Positions 21,401 to 27,998 of a stretch of DNA of 37,483 bases are shown piece after piece. The notes below the pieces were generated by a model. It saw only the letters and a list, made by a program, of their open reading frames with translations. It had not been told where the DNA came from and did no database searches. The position numbers were made by a program, and so were the translations under genes. The stretch comes from Acanthamoeba sp. SK_2022b (Eukaryota > Discosea > Longamoebia > Acanthamoebidae): the NCBI GenBank assembly GCA_027943245.1, contig JANDJZ010000372.1, forward strand, positions 1 to 37,483, in the 5' to 3' direction. Positions within the stretch are counted from its first letter, which is position 1. Every line of letters starts with the position of its first letter.

Positions 21401-21576
21401 AGACCAAGTTCGGCTCGAAAGAGCACGGCGATGAAAGGCAGCGCGTGGTGGAGCAGGTGCTGGTGAGAGATCACGCCGCAGCGTTGCAGGCGAAGCGACT
21501 GCCTGAGGTTCGAGGCAAGAGCGCCGAACTCCTCCTGAGCCACCTGGAGCTGGCCATCAAAAAGCGTCACGCATGA
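12475..21576 (+). CDS. Giant intronless DUF6606-DUF3638-DUF3645 P-loop protein
   Basis: A single uninterrupted frame of 3033 residues, about 332 kDa. The C-terminal third has the signature blocks of the fungal/amoebal DUF3638-DUF3645 family. They are a Walker A-like loop NMGEGKTRVILPLL (K1948), a Walker B/DExD-like LDETDEIL (2092-2099), CGFSGTNDN (about 2435-2443), QCRGADMKL (about 2591-2599) and an arginine-rich QAAGRMRQLGRGQ (2620-2632). This order resembles superfamily-2 helicase/translocase motifs I, II and VI. The N-terminus resembles DUF6606, and an acidic linker lies at about 1298-1319. Public databases label some relatives ubiquitinyl hydrolases, but I see no catalytic Cys/His box to support that. 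Every confidently modelled multi-domain neighbour has introns; this 9.1-kb gene has none. Biochemical function is unknown; an ATP-dependent role on nucleic acid or protein is an inference from the motifs. Confidence 0.85.
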   Translation: MTVSWLQLLAQHHTTWGKLLHAVFPFDELPCPDHQDDSLFEELRQQLREFAAAVEEGAAGVWRDQDKRALATAVEHVACAKLYVHAAYGCVVIVHSHIGCWGEETAELEVVGLDQHTLAVHSSVSGREYTSTTGVPAINVVGRVPTLDLPRMEEMVSQLLTVPREGMPSAGHPRTPAFIKAIYSDAMTACHREENVKAVAQPKGGFTDVGMHTGSRKRPTSWPLVTALLWYMLHHGNVDRLDPSYNAAAVPPEQHEKPSLVHQLALTQLELWLLESQLKQLTDSKGYPTALLDALMQMLHSAAQRAEALSEHSNDVQSSHKHTFNDLTQRCEAAREQLDDAFAKTLRHQATKYRLSPPKDRLSDCERGFRHPRLAVPSCGVPVSNQASKDLRRSRAAAALRGVPALETEDVGLGDLIAWLNETRSTQAKDSYWHHVALVKIEAQFVLLAQTQLSFASSSECESAVNVSLLLDYHTRIADHIATQWPDSQDRLTVELQSRATLWLWIAYCCTHRAAHLSYPELQLGTQFSVPLRFGDLRHLVLSDRHALEALQAVATYLMRHKAKGQPELFSLRPGKECDAFALADAYYRHNLHLPSKDRQTRPVQSLAQDEAIAARQRQAQHWEEVKRKQKEVATLRAEYNQVVREYNRSSDYWARQALQGKQNWLESDIESALKPIPLFQPLPQGGDETGRVLFFLRMPQMFRLLATLGFRAQYALVAQAQQDLDDSRDRHQAYLDYHRRHGGWEPPADATTTQIVFHLPEKPPACPGPSTLDYYYSDTDGVYHPSSSPVMFWLVGGEYVNPFLHVPPEALARGWTARFNSRANGDYLESAALLYNGTDRARGNDPVARPNRKPTWLTKEQHLHFAGLRAFPLQQLRKLCRALHEDMLPLERPEVRTLLRQTLYHVGELVATTETGTLKVDLDWKREFFHQQVRVQLLDELRAKARLLAVAPARYQALPAVIDLAAYVASFDGLRIGVDESKQCAPILRKLAHAVSVMAAEQNNLIMAAVLEGRCTDVELQRMKAKRAVLLSYALRCFQFESGDLTPGDVATMCRLAVQLHHARPVIASNTKQAAIERTAMTLRCVSAQVLAPRLDAVLKHVDDAALSDAARSVLESIPSEPLIWRKLDASEAGISQRLSAPCHSLCWEAEHDGNLYSLNLLTGAVLFNGAPPGRLPEDVVSDSLYRETFGDRNFVVVTCSNGVSWRTARAIGSASYEFTPACSSSNAELQIVEISGPTRLQLLAGKNAAAWREELPQQLRELYSYWRDLDNGNILLRGKAFLERAIHFVLQEQASVSDDENENENDDKVEEMDKKDSLTKQSWICWRVPSHEHSSAEIWAKISRGEYDQLVVCTTSPPTDRTLLALTKLESPAFIHVLRRNGATGDHQQPRWLYELPRYQLHFHLHDTSGVVQAADYRGYMLALSQQLPDAFANMYQYLILEPIPRNSPAAVSDAQGPHAQQAQQSSAAESLAQLRLLLPDGIVRCLGGEVSVEVSDGVRSSLRHVIYDYDDRFRQFKASEIGARLQLAALHAATSTLLPEPRIGTTGTAMAMALVRQCWVHHPLGRQEAAKLANVAKFSTRAPALHLLCSALECSSLQLGFLHPHEPNVADDQQSRKAKQLIVPRRNEATAAVPFDADAATEYRIGMERRTIGLHHQLTAEEEQLIFRSTVLPVPVRPSPPLTTAAGKERFVDSLEQELAACVQDTPRDGALKPECPVGVGEDATAMARYHAERCQASWDMHHELPTRTLDWERLRLIDIDRSVMSIRTRHSKLEQQMQEILEGQAIGATMVFRIRRAANLIPRATIADSVRSAWLPHATLLQRLNPHLSDDQCLEFRSAIVQWLQLCVLHDRLLRLKHLIRAFEEEQARAATSTSHEQQHQAKATHQLVQELLTRREWDPVTHVQWLAFEAEGRLQVRPTQYHMARALLTNPNAIAQLNMGEGKTRVILPLLVLHHTATAGYSMTSSGDSRTPPLVRLVFLPQLLDDAYRHLHRHLCASAVLGRRHLLRLPFHRDVQPTEANMRVLRHALHHCRSAGGALLMAPAHILSMQLKCDELWLRAEDGCAQSAATRKALMAVCRELPYETILDETDEILRHTYQLLYAAGSSQPLPQGRKRWECVQAILRIMHKAWTAATVETREKSRRESPDNGRDDDPILRLRRLLQRETVRREEQAHGAFGTCHLKTAADAMPLVERELGELLLEALCDDPPYELACLKDYQRGAEAHAKLKRWVLDGHKPSGELAHEGVPRDEILVLRGLLGIGVLASTMKLRSQVEFGVDARRDKRLAVPFRANNTPSDRAEFAHMDRSLLLTHLAYYDIGLSAEQLFHAIMKLKGMAEPQRKLHYGRWLNMARPAMTPKEQDQLQDDSRIDLTNAAQWHLLCRFYRHNIETINFWLANIALPEDTAQFNKRLSATPWMLADDSVGRGYCGFSGTNDNNLLLPLQMNPFKPPTTGDSPLRALGATNGHMLACLLDHGRDVTVVGGDENGPGTQPTVLWKQALGLAVDRQMDAFIDAGALLVGVSNAEAARFVLGRMPHGRYQGVVFSSVDSRRQEWRVLGLEGQHWSLNSSPVQERDAFVLFDQHQCRGADMKLRQGAVGMLSLGPGLCKDALMQAAGRMRQLGRGQSLAFVLPVAVAADVARVCQLRVTPTVQRSELCPAHLLRWVMANTTEATVAALPLWAEQGLHFVQAKRHQAMHNDAALVAEERLTVTELYDCERCRGVTVAEAVRSRADAMAAGQEDEASAQKKLASIAQAIAQRADKYGSDVVGTLSNTDEECERELERFQEEEREKEVEEIEVSPAKDEVWDLALAWAASSPQQIISWIVPFVDMLRRVDPDWMSLGWEMACIDPTDGHTRVYCSNNFARPLAKSLSADPTHMHMADAYLLWPKTEEVLLLSPMEADAALRAYRLLQRAHTASQDGPVLGHLTYARSVVDTETPGPVRLCLPPSRSARLSTSTLAVLQLFNGETKFGSKEHGDERQRVVEQVLVRDHAAALQAKRLPEVRGKSAELLLSHLELAIKKRHA

Positions 21577-21983
21577 GCCACTGGCGCATATGTTGGTTGG
21601 GGTATCTGCTAGCTTGAATGAATTTTGTGTTTACAGCCAGTCTTCTCTGTAACGATGAGCCAAGACATGATCCTGGGAAATCACCCCAGGTGGGTGGTTT
21701 GGGCCAAGGGGAAGAGAAGATGAGGTGTCTCAGTGCAGTGGGAGATGTTGTTGTTTGATAACAAGCGTTTACTTGCGTTGTTTGCGCTGCCGCCGAGTGT
21801 CGAATACAAAAAATGCAGGCATCCCTCTCAAGGAGCTGGTGGTGTGTGTGACAATAAATAGGGTCCCTACACGGCTGGCTGGCGCGACGGTGGTGGAAGA
21901 GAGGAGAGGCAGAGAGAGAGAGAGAGAGATAGAGAGGAGTATGTGTGTGTTGTGTTGCGTGCAAGGGTCAACCCATAGGCCGC
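21577..21983. other. Convergent intergenic region between giant gene and glutamine synthetase gene
   Basis: The region holds both 3' ends. An AATAAA-type signal in ACAATAAATAG (about 21850-21860) could serve the + strand gene, about 280 bp after its stop. A GA microsatellite lies at about 21909-21935. No coding or RNA gene was recognised. Confidence 0.4.
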
Positions 21984-23220
21984 TTACAGGCAGATGGTGT
22001 CGATGATCTTGGAGGTGACGACGTAGGGGTCCATGTTGGAGGCCGGCCTGCGGTCCTCGAAGTAGCCCTTGCCGTCCTTGGCGGTCTGCGAGGGGATGCG
22101 CACGGAGGCGCCCCTGTCGGCGACGCCATACCTGAACTGGCCGATGTGGGCGGTCTCGTGCTTGCCGGTGAGGCGGCGCTCGTTGCCCTGGCCGTAGACC
22201 TGGATGTGCTCGGCGTGCTTGGCGGCCAGCTTCTGCATGGCGGCCTCGATCACCTTGATGCCGCCCTCGTTCCTCATGGCCTCGGTGGAGACGTTGGTGT
22301 GGCAGCCGGCGCCGTTCCAGTCGCCCTCGATGGGCTTGGGGTCGAAGGAGATGACGACGCGGTAGAGCTCGGACAGGCGGAGGAGGATGTAGCGAGCGAT
22401 CCAGAGCTGGTCGCCGGCGGCGATGCCCTCGCACGGGCCCACCTGGAACTCCCACTGGCCGGGCATGACCTCGGCGTTGTCGCCCGACACCTTGACGCCG
22501 GCGTAGAGCGCGTAGCGGTAGAAGGCGTCGGTGATGTCGCGGCCGAAGCAGCGGTCGGCGCCCACGCCGCAGTAGTAGGGGCCCTGGGGACCGGGGAAGC
22601 CGCCCTTGGGCCAGCCGAACGGGTGCTTGTCGACCGAGAAGATGGTGTACTCCTGCTCGATGCCGAACCACGACTTCTCGTCCTTGGCCTTCTCGAAGAT
22701 GGCGTTGGCCGGCGCGCGCGTGTTGGTCGGGATCGGGTTGCCCTGCGGGTCGTAGGTGTCGCACATCACGAGGATGTTGTCGCCCAGGCGGAACGGGTCC
22801 TTGAAGATGGCCCGCGGCTTGAGGATGACCTCCGAGTTGTGGCCGGGCGCCTGGCCGGTCGACGAGCCGTCATAGTTCCACTCGGGCAGGTCGTCGGGGC
22901 TGGCGGGCTTGCCCTGGAGCGTGCGGCTCTTGCTCCTGAGGTCCTGGCCGGTACCGCCGATCCACACGTAGGTGGCAGTGATCTGTTCCAAGCAGGGCAA
23001 CAGAAGAGAGAGAGAGAGAGAGGGCCAATGAGGAAAGTAGCTCCAGCACAGCAAAAGTGTAGCCGCTACTTTGTAACCCGAAAAAGAGAGAAAGAAAAGA
23101 AGCAGGCAGTGTAGAAGATGATCGTACCACTCCCTCGGGCTGGGGAACACGGTCGAGGAGCTGGAAGGTGAGGGCGGGGTCGAGGTACTTCTGGGGCTCA
23201 GTGTGGGCGGCGGTCGACAT
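21984..23220 (-). CDS. glnA: Glutamine synthetase, eukaryotic type II
   Basis: Two exons, 23220-23128 and 22982-21984, separated by a 145-bp intron, give 363 residues, normal for GSII. Visible motifs are [30 protein letters not shown] (glutamate/metal site), [61 protein letters not shown] and RGASVRIPS (ATP/phosphate contacts), [15 protein letters not shown] (adenylate loop) and a C-terminal Cys-Leu. It condenses ammonia with glutamate using ATP, most likely in the cytosol because no targeting sequence precedes the conserved core. All known active-site blocks are intact. The first ATG gives [15 protein letters not shown], which fits the family start. The upstream region has a CATAAAA box and a perfect heat-shock-type element. 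Confidence 0.96.
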
Positions 23221-23818
23221 GTTGTTGTTGTGGGGGAGGATAGGAAATGGAAGAGTAGAGAGCGTTTAGCGGCTTGCCTGCCTTTTCTTGGGGGAAGTTG
23301 GTTTGCGAATGAATGCTGACTCATCGCGTTGGGCCTTTTATGCTCCTTGCAGGGAAGCGAGAGCGTGGGCACTTTGTTCTTGACTCCCCGCCATCTTCCT
23401 CGTTCCTCTTGGGGAACATCGAAGAATGCGTGACGTGGCCGAGGAATGTTCCAGAACTCGCCCTCGTCGAATTCCATAAATGAAGCTCTACCAGGAAAAA
23501 AGGCTGCGTGCCGCCCCTTGTTCCTTGTCACTTCCTCCTGACCGCCCTGCCCTCTTACGTCCAACCTACGTTGCTCACCACCACTCAAACGTGGTGATCC
23601 ACAACTATCTTCTTGTTGCACGAATTCATTAGTTATCCTTGGGTCTGTCCGTGTATCTGTGCGTGGCGTTCGGGTGGCAGCATGATCGTGTAGCCTTGCA
23701 TTTTCTCGCTCTGCACAGAGCATTTCTTTTTTGTTTCCCAGAGCATTTTTTATAATAAAAAACAATATTCACATAAAAGAGAAAACGAAGAACAAAGCCA
23801 GAGAGAACCCAAACCTGG
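23221..23818. promoter_or_regulatory. Bidirectional promoter region of glutamine synthetase and CUE-LRR-J genes
   Basis: Nearly 600 bp separate the two divergent start codons. On the minus strand a CATAAAAGG box lies at 23334-23342 (plus-strand CCTTTTATG), about 115 bp before the glutamine synthetase ATG. A 13-bp heat-shock-type element sits 224 bp upstream. On the plus strand the last 110 bp before 23819 are AT-rich. No coding exon was recognised. Confidence 0.45.
23444..23456. promoter_or_regulatory. Heat-shock-element-like site upstream of glutamine synthetase
   Basis: GAATGTTCCAGAA is three contiguous inverted nGAAn units (GAA-TG-TTC-CA-GAA), the standard heat-shock factor site. It lies 224 bp upstream of the glutamine synthetase ATG and 363 bp upstream of the J-domain fusion gene on the other side. 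Confidence 0.4.
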
Positions 23819-24478
23819 ATGGACGTGTTGCGTGAGCTGTTCCCCAACCATGAGGCTGGCACGCTTGCTGGCGTCCTGCACAGCCACCAGGGCGACATCA
23901 CCGCAGCCATTGACTTCCTCCTCAACAACGACCCAATCGCACTCCGTACATGCCCTCTCGCTCAGAAACCGCATGCAGGCGTGTGCACGCCCACAGAACA
24001 CGTGGGCCAGTCTCAACCGACGTCTTTTGACATCACTGCCGTCGACGTGTCCGCCACCACTCCGCCCGCTACCTCGATGACCGGGCCGGCAAGTGACCAC
24101 CGTGACACGGCCACGGCGCCACCGCCACGGCCACAGACAGCGCCGCCGCTCTGTGAGCTATGCCTGGAGGCCGTGGGCGCATCGGTCTTGCTGCCGTTGG
24201 TCAAGCTGCGCGAGGCCGGGCAGGCCACCGCGCCCACCACGGCCGCCGATGGCGTGGTGGGCCGAGCCCTGCTCGGAATGCCGCGGGCGCTGCTGGCCCG
24301 GGTGTGGGCCGCACTCTACGAGGCCGTCGTGCGCAACGTGCGCCAGTCCAGCCTCCACTTCTCGGTCAGGCCCGACACCACCCTCGCCCACGCCCTGGCC
24401 TGGTTCTTCCCGCTCTGCGCCTCCGATCAGGCCCTCGCCACGTAATTGCCCTGTCGCGCTTGTGTGTGTGTGTGTGTG

Positions 24479-24543
<65 letters not shown>

Positions 24544-25389
24544 GTCGTTGTGTGTGTGTGCTGAGGCGTGTGGGTAGGGAGGTGGCGGAGAGCGTAAGCA
24601 GGTATCCCTACAGAGACAAGTTCAGCGATGGAACGATGGAGCTGATGTTCGAGCCGTTCAAGCGCTGTCCGCTGCTCACGAGCCTCGCCGTCGTCGGGTG
24701 CTCCAACCTCGTACGCCCTCACAGCAGCGCCCGTGCGTGAGTATTGAGTTCCCCACCTCGGGGTGATCGCGTGCGCCTCATCGCCTCTTGCCTGCGCTCG
24801 ACAGATCTACCCGCAGCTGTGCTCGCCCTACCTGGTCAAGCTCTCCCTGTGCGACTGCGCGAGGCTCAACGACCTCGCCGTGCAGTGGCTCATCGAGCGC
24901 AGCCCCCAACTCCAAGAGCTCGACCTCGCGTAAGACTCCTCTCTCCTCTCTCTCCTCCTCTTCGATTCGCTCCGGCGCGCGCGTGGACGCTTACGATTGG
25001 CGGGAAATGGGGCTGTGTCTGTTGTCAGGGGCTGTCACCGGCTGACAAGCCCTCGGATCGAGAGCGGGTCGCTGGTGTGGGTGAACATGGCGTCGTGCCG
25101 CGGCCTCATGTTCCCCGAGGTCCGCAACTCGCCGCGCCTCCTCCACGTCCTGGTGCCCGAGGGCTGCCGGCTCGACTGGCGCCGCCCCAAGCCGCCGCCT
25201 TCCGGGCCGGCGGCCGACGACGGTCTCATGTCCGTCGACAGAATTCTCGGGTGCGCGGGCGACTACTACGCCGTGCTGGGCCTCCCCGTCGACGCCACCC
25301 TCCCGCAGATCACCAAGCAGTACCGCACCGTACATGCGCTTCTCGACGAGATGCCCTCTTTGAATTTATAATAATAACAATGATTATTT

Positions 25390-25420
<31 letters not shown>

Positions 25421-25770
25421 TTAAAAGCGTCGTTGTGTGTTGCGCAGATGGCGCTCAAGCTGCATCCGGACAAGAACGATCATCCGGCGAGCGAAGAGGC
25501 CTTTAAGGGTGCAGTTTCATCGAGCTCTGATGTGTGCGGGAGGCCACCAGCCACGCTCACCCCCTCCCCTTTCCCTCCCTCTCGCGTTCAGTGATGGCCG
25601 AGGCGTTTGCTTGCCTGAGCGACGCCGGCCAGAGGGCGCAGTACGACGCCCACGGCGGGGCCGAGATACGGCCGGAGGTGCTGCGCCGGGCCGAGCAGGT
25701 GCTGGCCGAGCTGCAGGCCTACGTCTTCGCCCACGTCCTCAAGACCCTCCTTGGCGCCCTCCCCTCCTGA
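23819..25770 (+). CDS. CUE-LRR-J-domain fusion protein
   Basis: Six exons: 23819-24441, 24578-24710, 24805-24929, 25029-25329, 25448-25508 and 25592-25770, giving 473 residues. Residues 1-38 form a CUE-like ubiquitin-binding helix bundle (VLRELFP and AAIDFLLNND are the paired contact motifs). A Pro/Thr-rich linker follows, then a helical region, then leucine-rich repeats of the cysteine-containing FBXL/AMN1 type (LTSLAVVGCSNL, LVKLSLCDCARLNDLA, LQELDLAGCHRLTS). Residues 371-432 form a J domain: DYYAVLGLP, with HPD at 400-402 in MALKLHPDKN. The J domain implies an Hsp70 partner, CUE implies mono-ubiquitin or ubiquitin-chain binding, and the LRRs suggest a protein partner. A role coupling ubiquitinated clients to Hsp70 is inferred, not shown. 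Each exon join preserves frame, and the J-domain intron positions leave the HPD loop intact. Confidence 0.8.
24461..24542. repeat. (TG)n microsatellite in intron 1 of the CUE-LRR-J gene
   Basis: About 40 TG units with one TT interruption lie within the intron 24442-24577. Confidence 0.95.
25388..25422. repeat. (TTTA)n tract in the J-domain intron
   Basis: Nine TTTA/ATTT units lie in the intron 25330-25447, which separates the J-domain start from its HPD loop. Confidence 0.92.
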
Positions 25771-25850
25771 CACTCTCCAAAAATATTAAAAAAATAAATA
25801 AAATAAAATAAATACACTTAAAATAAATAAATAAAAGGAGGCTGGTTCAT
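25771..25850. terminator. 80-bp convergent 3' region with overlapping AATAAA array
   Basis: Two stops, the + strand TGA at 25768-25770 and the - strand TGA at 25851-25853, are only 80 bp apart. The gap contains repeated AATAAA/AATAAAATA units (first at 25793-25798) that fit a polyadenylation signal for the + gene. The minus gene has no obvious AATAAA in this gap, so its transcript may end inside the neighbouring gene. Confidence 0.5.
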
Positions 25851-26849
25851 TCATTCGAGGTTGATGATGGTGGTGGGGTCGGAGGGGAGGAGCTGGGTGA
25901 GCTGGGCGAGCTGAGCCTGGAGCTGCGTGGCGTGCGTGGAGAGGGAAGAGGGCGGCAGCGTCGACACGATGGCCGTGGCCTGGGCCAGGAGCGCCAGCGC
26001 CTTCTCCACCGACTCCTGTCCCGACGCTGAACTGCTGCCCAGCAGGTAGGCCTGGTGATGTACACGCGACGCCATCGTCAGAATCGCGTGTCGTGTCGTG
26101 TCGTGTCGTGTCGTGTCGTGTCGTGTCGTGTCGTGTCGTGTCGTGTCGTGTCGTGTCGTGTCGTGTGCGGTACCTGCGCTTGGGCGAGTCGCTCCTTGGT
26201 GTAGTTGGCCAGGGCCACAGCAACGTGGTCGGCCACGAGGTCGTCGTCCATCTGAGCGTGGCCGGAGAGGAGGAGGGAGAAGACGTGAGCACGGCGTGAC
26301 AGTGACAACCAGCAAGACCGGCGAGGCGCGCGCACGTACGGGCTGCTGGTCCTTGGGCAGCGCGATTGGCTGCCCGCTCAAGAAATTAACAAGCAACGCC
26401 CTGCACTCGGACGAGAACAGCCCCTGGGAGTGTCGTGCGTGAGCGTGTCACGATCGTTGCTAGGCAAGTGTTGCAGTGTGACGCGAGGGGCGGGAGAGCG
26501 CGCACCTGAATGTTCTCGACGGGGTAGGGCATGAACTGTACAAAGTGTCGGAAGCTCTGCATGGCCTCGGCGCACACGGTCCACTCCCCGTCGGCCAGCA
26601 GCTGCTGAAACAGGCCCGCGCAGCTGCGCAGCACCCGGTCCTGGAGGTCGGCCCGCAGCCTCACGTTGCACCGCGCCAGGAACTGGGCCACCGCGGGCTT
26701 GGTCGACGGGAACGTGCTCATCACCTGCCCGTATCCCACCAGAAACTGCCCGTGGCCACCCATCACCATCATCGCCATGGTCATTGTCATCATCGCCATG
26801 AAGATAACACATAAAGACGATGGTGATGATGGTGATGATGATGATGGTG

Positions 26850-26881
<32 letters not shown>

Positions 26882-27167
26882 GATGGTGATGATGGTGATG
26901 ATGATGACGTACGTTGGGCAGGATGTCGGGCGAGAAGGCGGGGATGAGGACGGAGAGGTCGACCAGGCTCGGGAGCAGGTGGAGGGCGTGGTACTTGGAC
27001 GGGTCTTCGGTCACGCTGCGCAGCAGGTCCCCGAGGGACTCGAGCAGCGAACGCGCCGCGGCGTCGCGTTCGGGCAGCCTCTCGTACGCCATCAGCGCCA
27101 CCAGACACTCTGCCACACTGATCTGCACAGCCCACCGCGTTCAGCACGCAGCTGCGCGCGTATGCGT

Positions 27168-27230
<63 letters not shown>

Positions 27231-27946
27231 TGTGTGCGTATGTCATACCAGTTGTGGAGGGAGCATTTGATGGGAGGTGAACTGGCGCACGCACAGGCGC
27301 GTGATCTGGGACAGGAGCGCGTCGGTGCCGGGAGTGAGGGGCTCGGTGGCGGCCGGCCGCATGGTCCACGCCGGGAGGAAGGCCGCGAGTCGATACAGCA
27401 CCGCCTCCTGTCATCGTTGACTCCCTTGTTAAGCGTACGCAGCACACGCGCACGCACAAAGAAGGCGAACCTCGGACGCGCCGCTCTTGTTTTGCCCGCT
27501 GAGCAGGTCCTCGGTCAGCTCTCGCAGCAAAAACTCCTGTGTCGTTGCGGGAATGTCAGAAATGTACGTGTGGATGGCATGGGGAGGGAAAGGAGGGGGG
27601 GTATGACCCTGATCGGCGTCGACACTGAATTGACGAGGAAGGGAAAGAGCGGAGCCAAGGACTCGACCACTCGACTTCCGCCTGTTTTGATCTTGACGTA
27701 TGGACACGCGCCGAGCGAGTTCGGTGAACACATGTTTTTGCACGCGTCACACTCGCACGCACGCACGCACCAGGTTGGCGAGCAGCTGGATGTGCCGTCG
27801 CTGTAGCGCGTCGTCGGCGTTGCGCAGCACGAAGCCGTGCAGTTCCACGGCCAGCTGGGAGCAGAGGAAGTGCGGATGAAACAGATGCTGAAACAAGAAG
27901 CACTCCACCTCCTGCCCACCACGGCCGCCTCCTTCTGTCAGTGCAA

Positions 27947-27998
<52 letters not shown>

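Noticed and set aside
23317..23323. GCN4/AP-1 motif TGACTCA near glutamine synthetase
   Set aside because: Several 7-bp matches are expected by chance, and it lies between the TATA-like box and the start codon rather than upstream.
24366..24722. Minus-strand frame with a long His-Thr repeat
   Set aside because: It is the translation of a TG microsatellite inside an intron, with no other coding signal. Similar HT or CV frames at 4950, 5890, 6450, 27180, 27950 and 35640 were rejected for the same reason.
24998..25008. E2F-like GCGGGAAA in an intron of the CUE-LRR-J gene
   Set aside because: An 8-bp match is expected about once by chance in this window on two strands, and its position in an intron gives no support.
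26790..27128. Poly-histidine frame near a FIRRM-like exon
   Set aside because: The histidine run is the GAT/GGT repeat of an intron. The flanking coding exon (26913-27122) joins other exons by proper splice sites.
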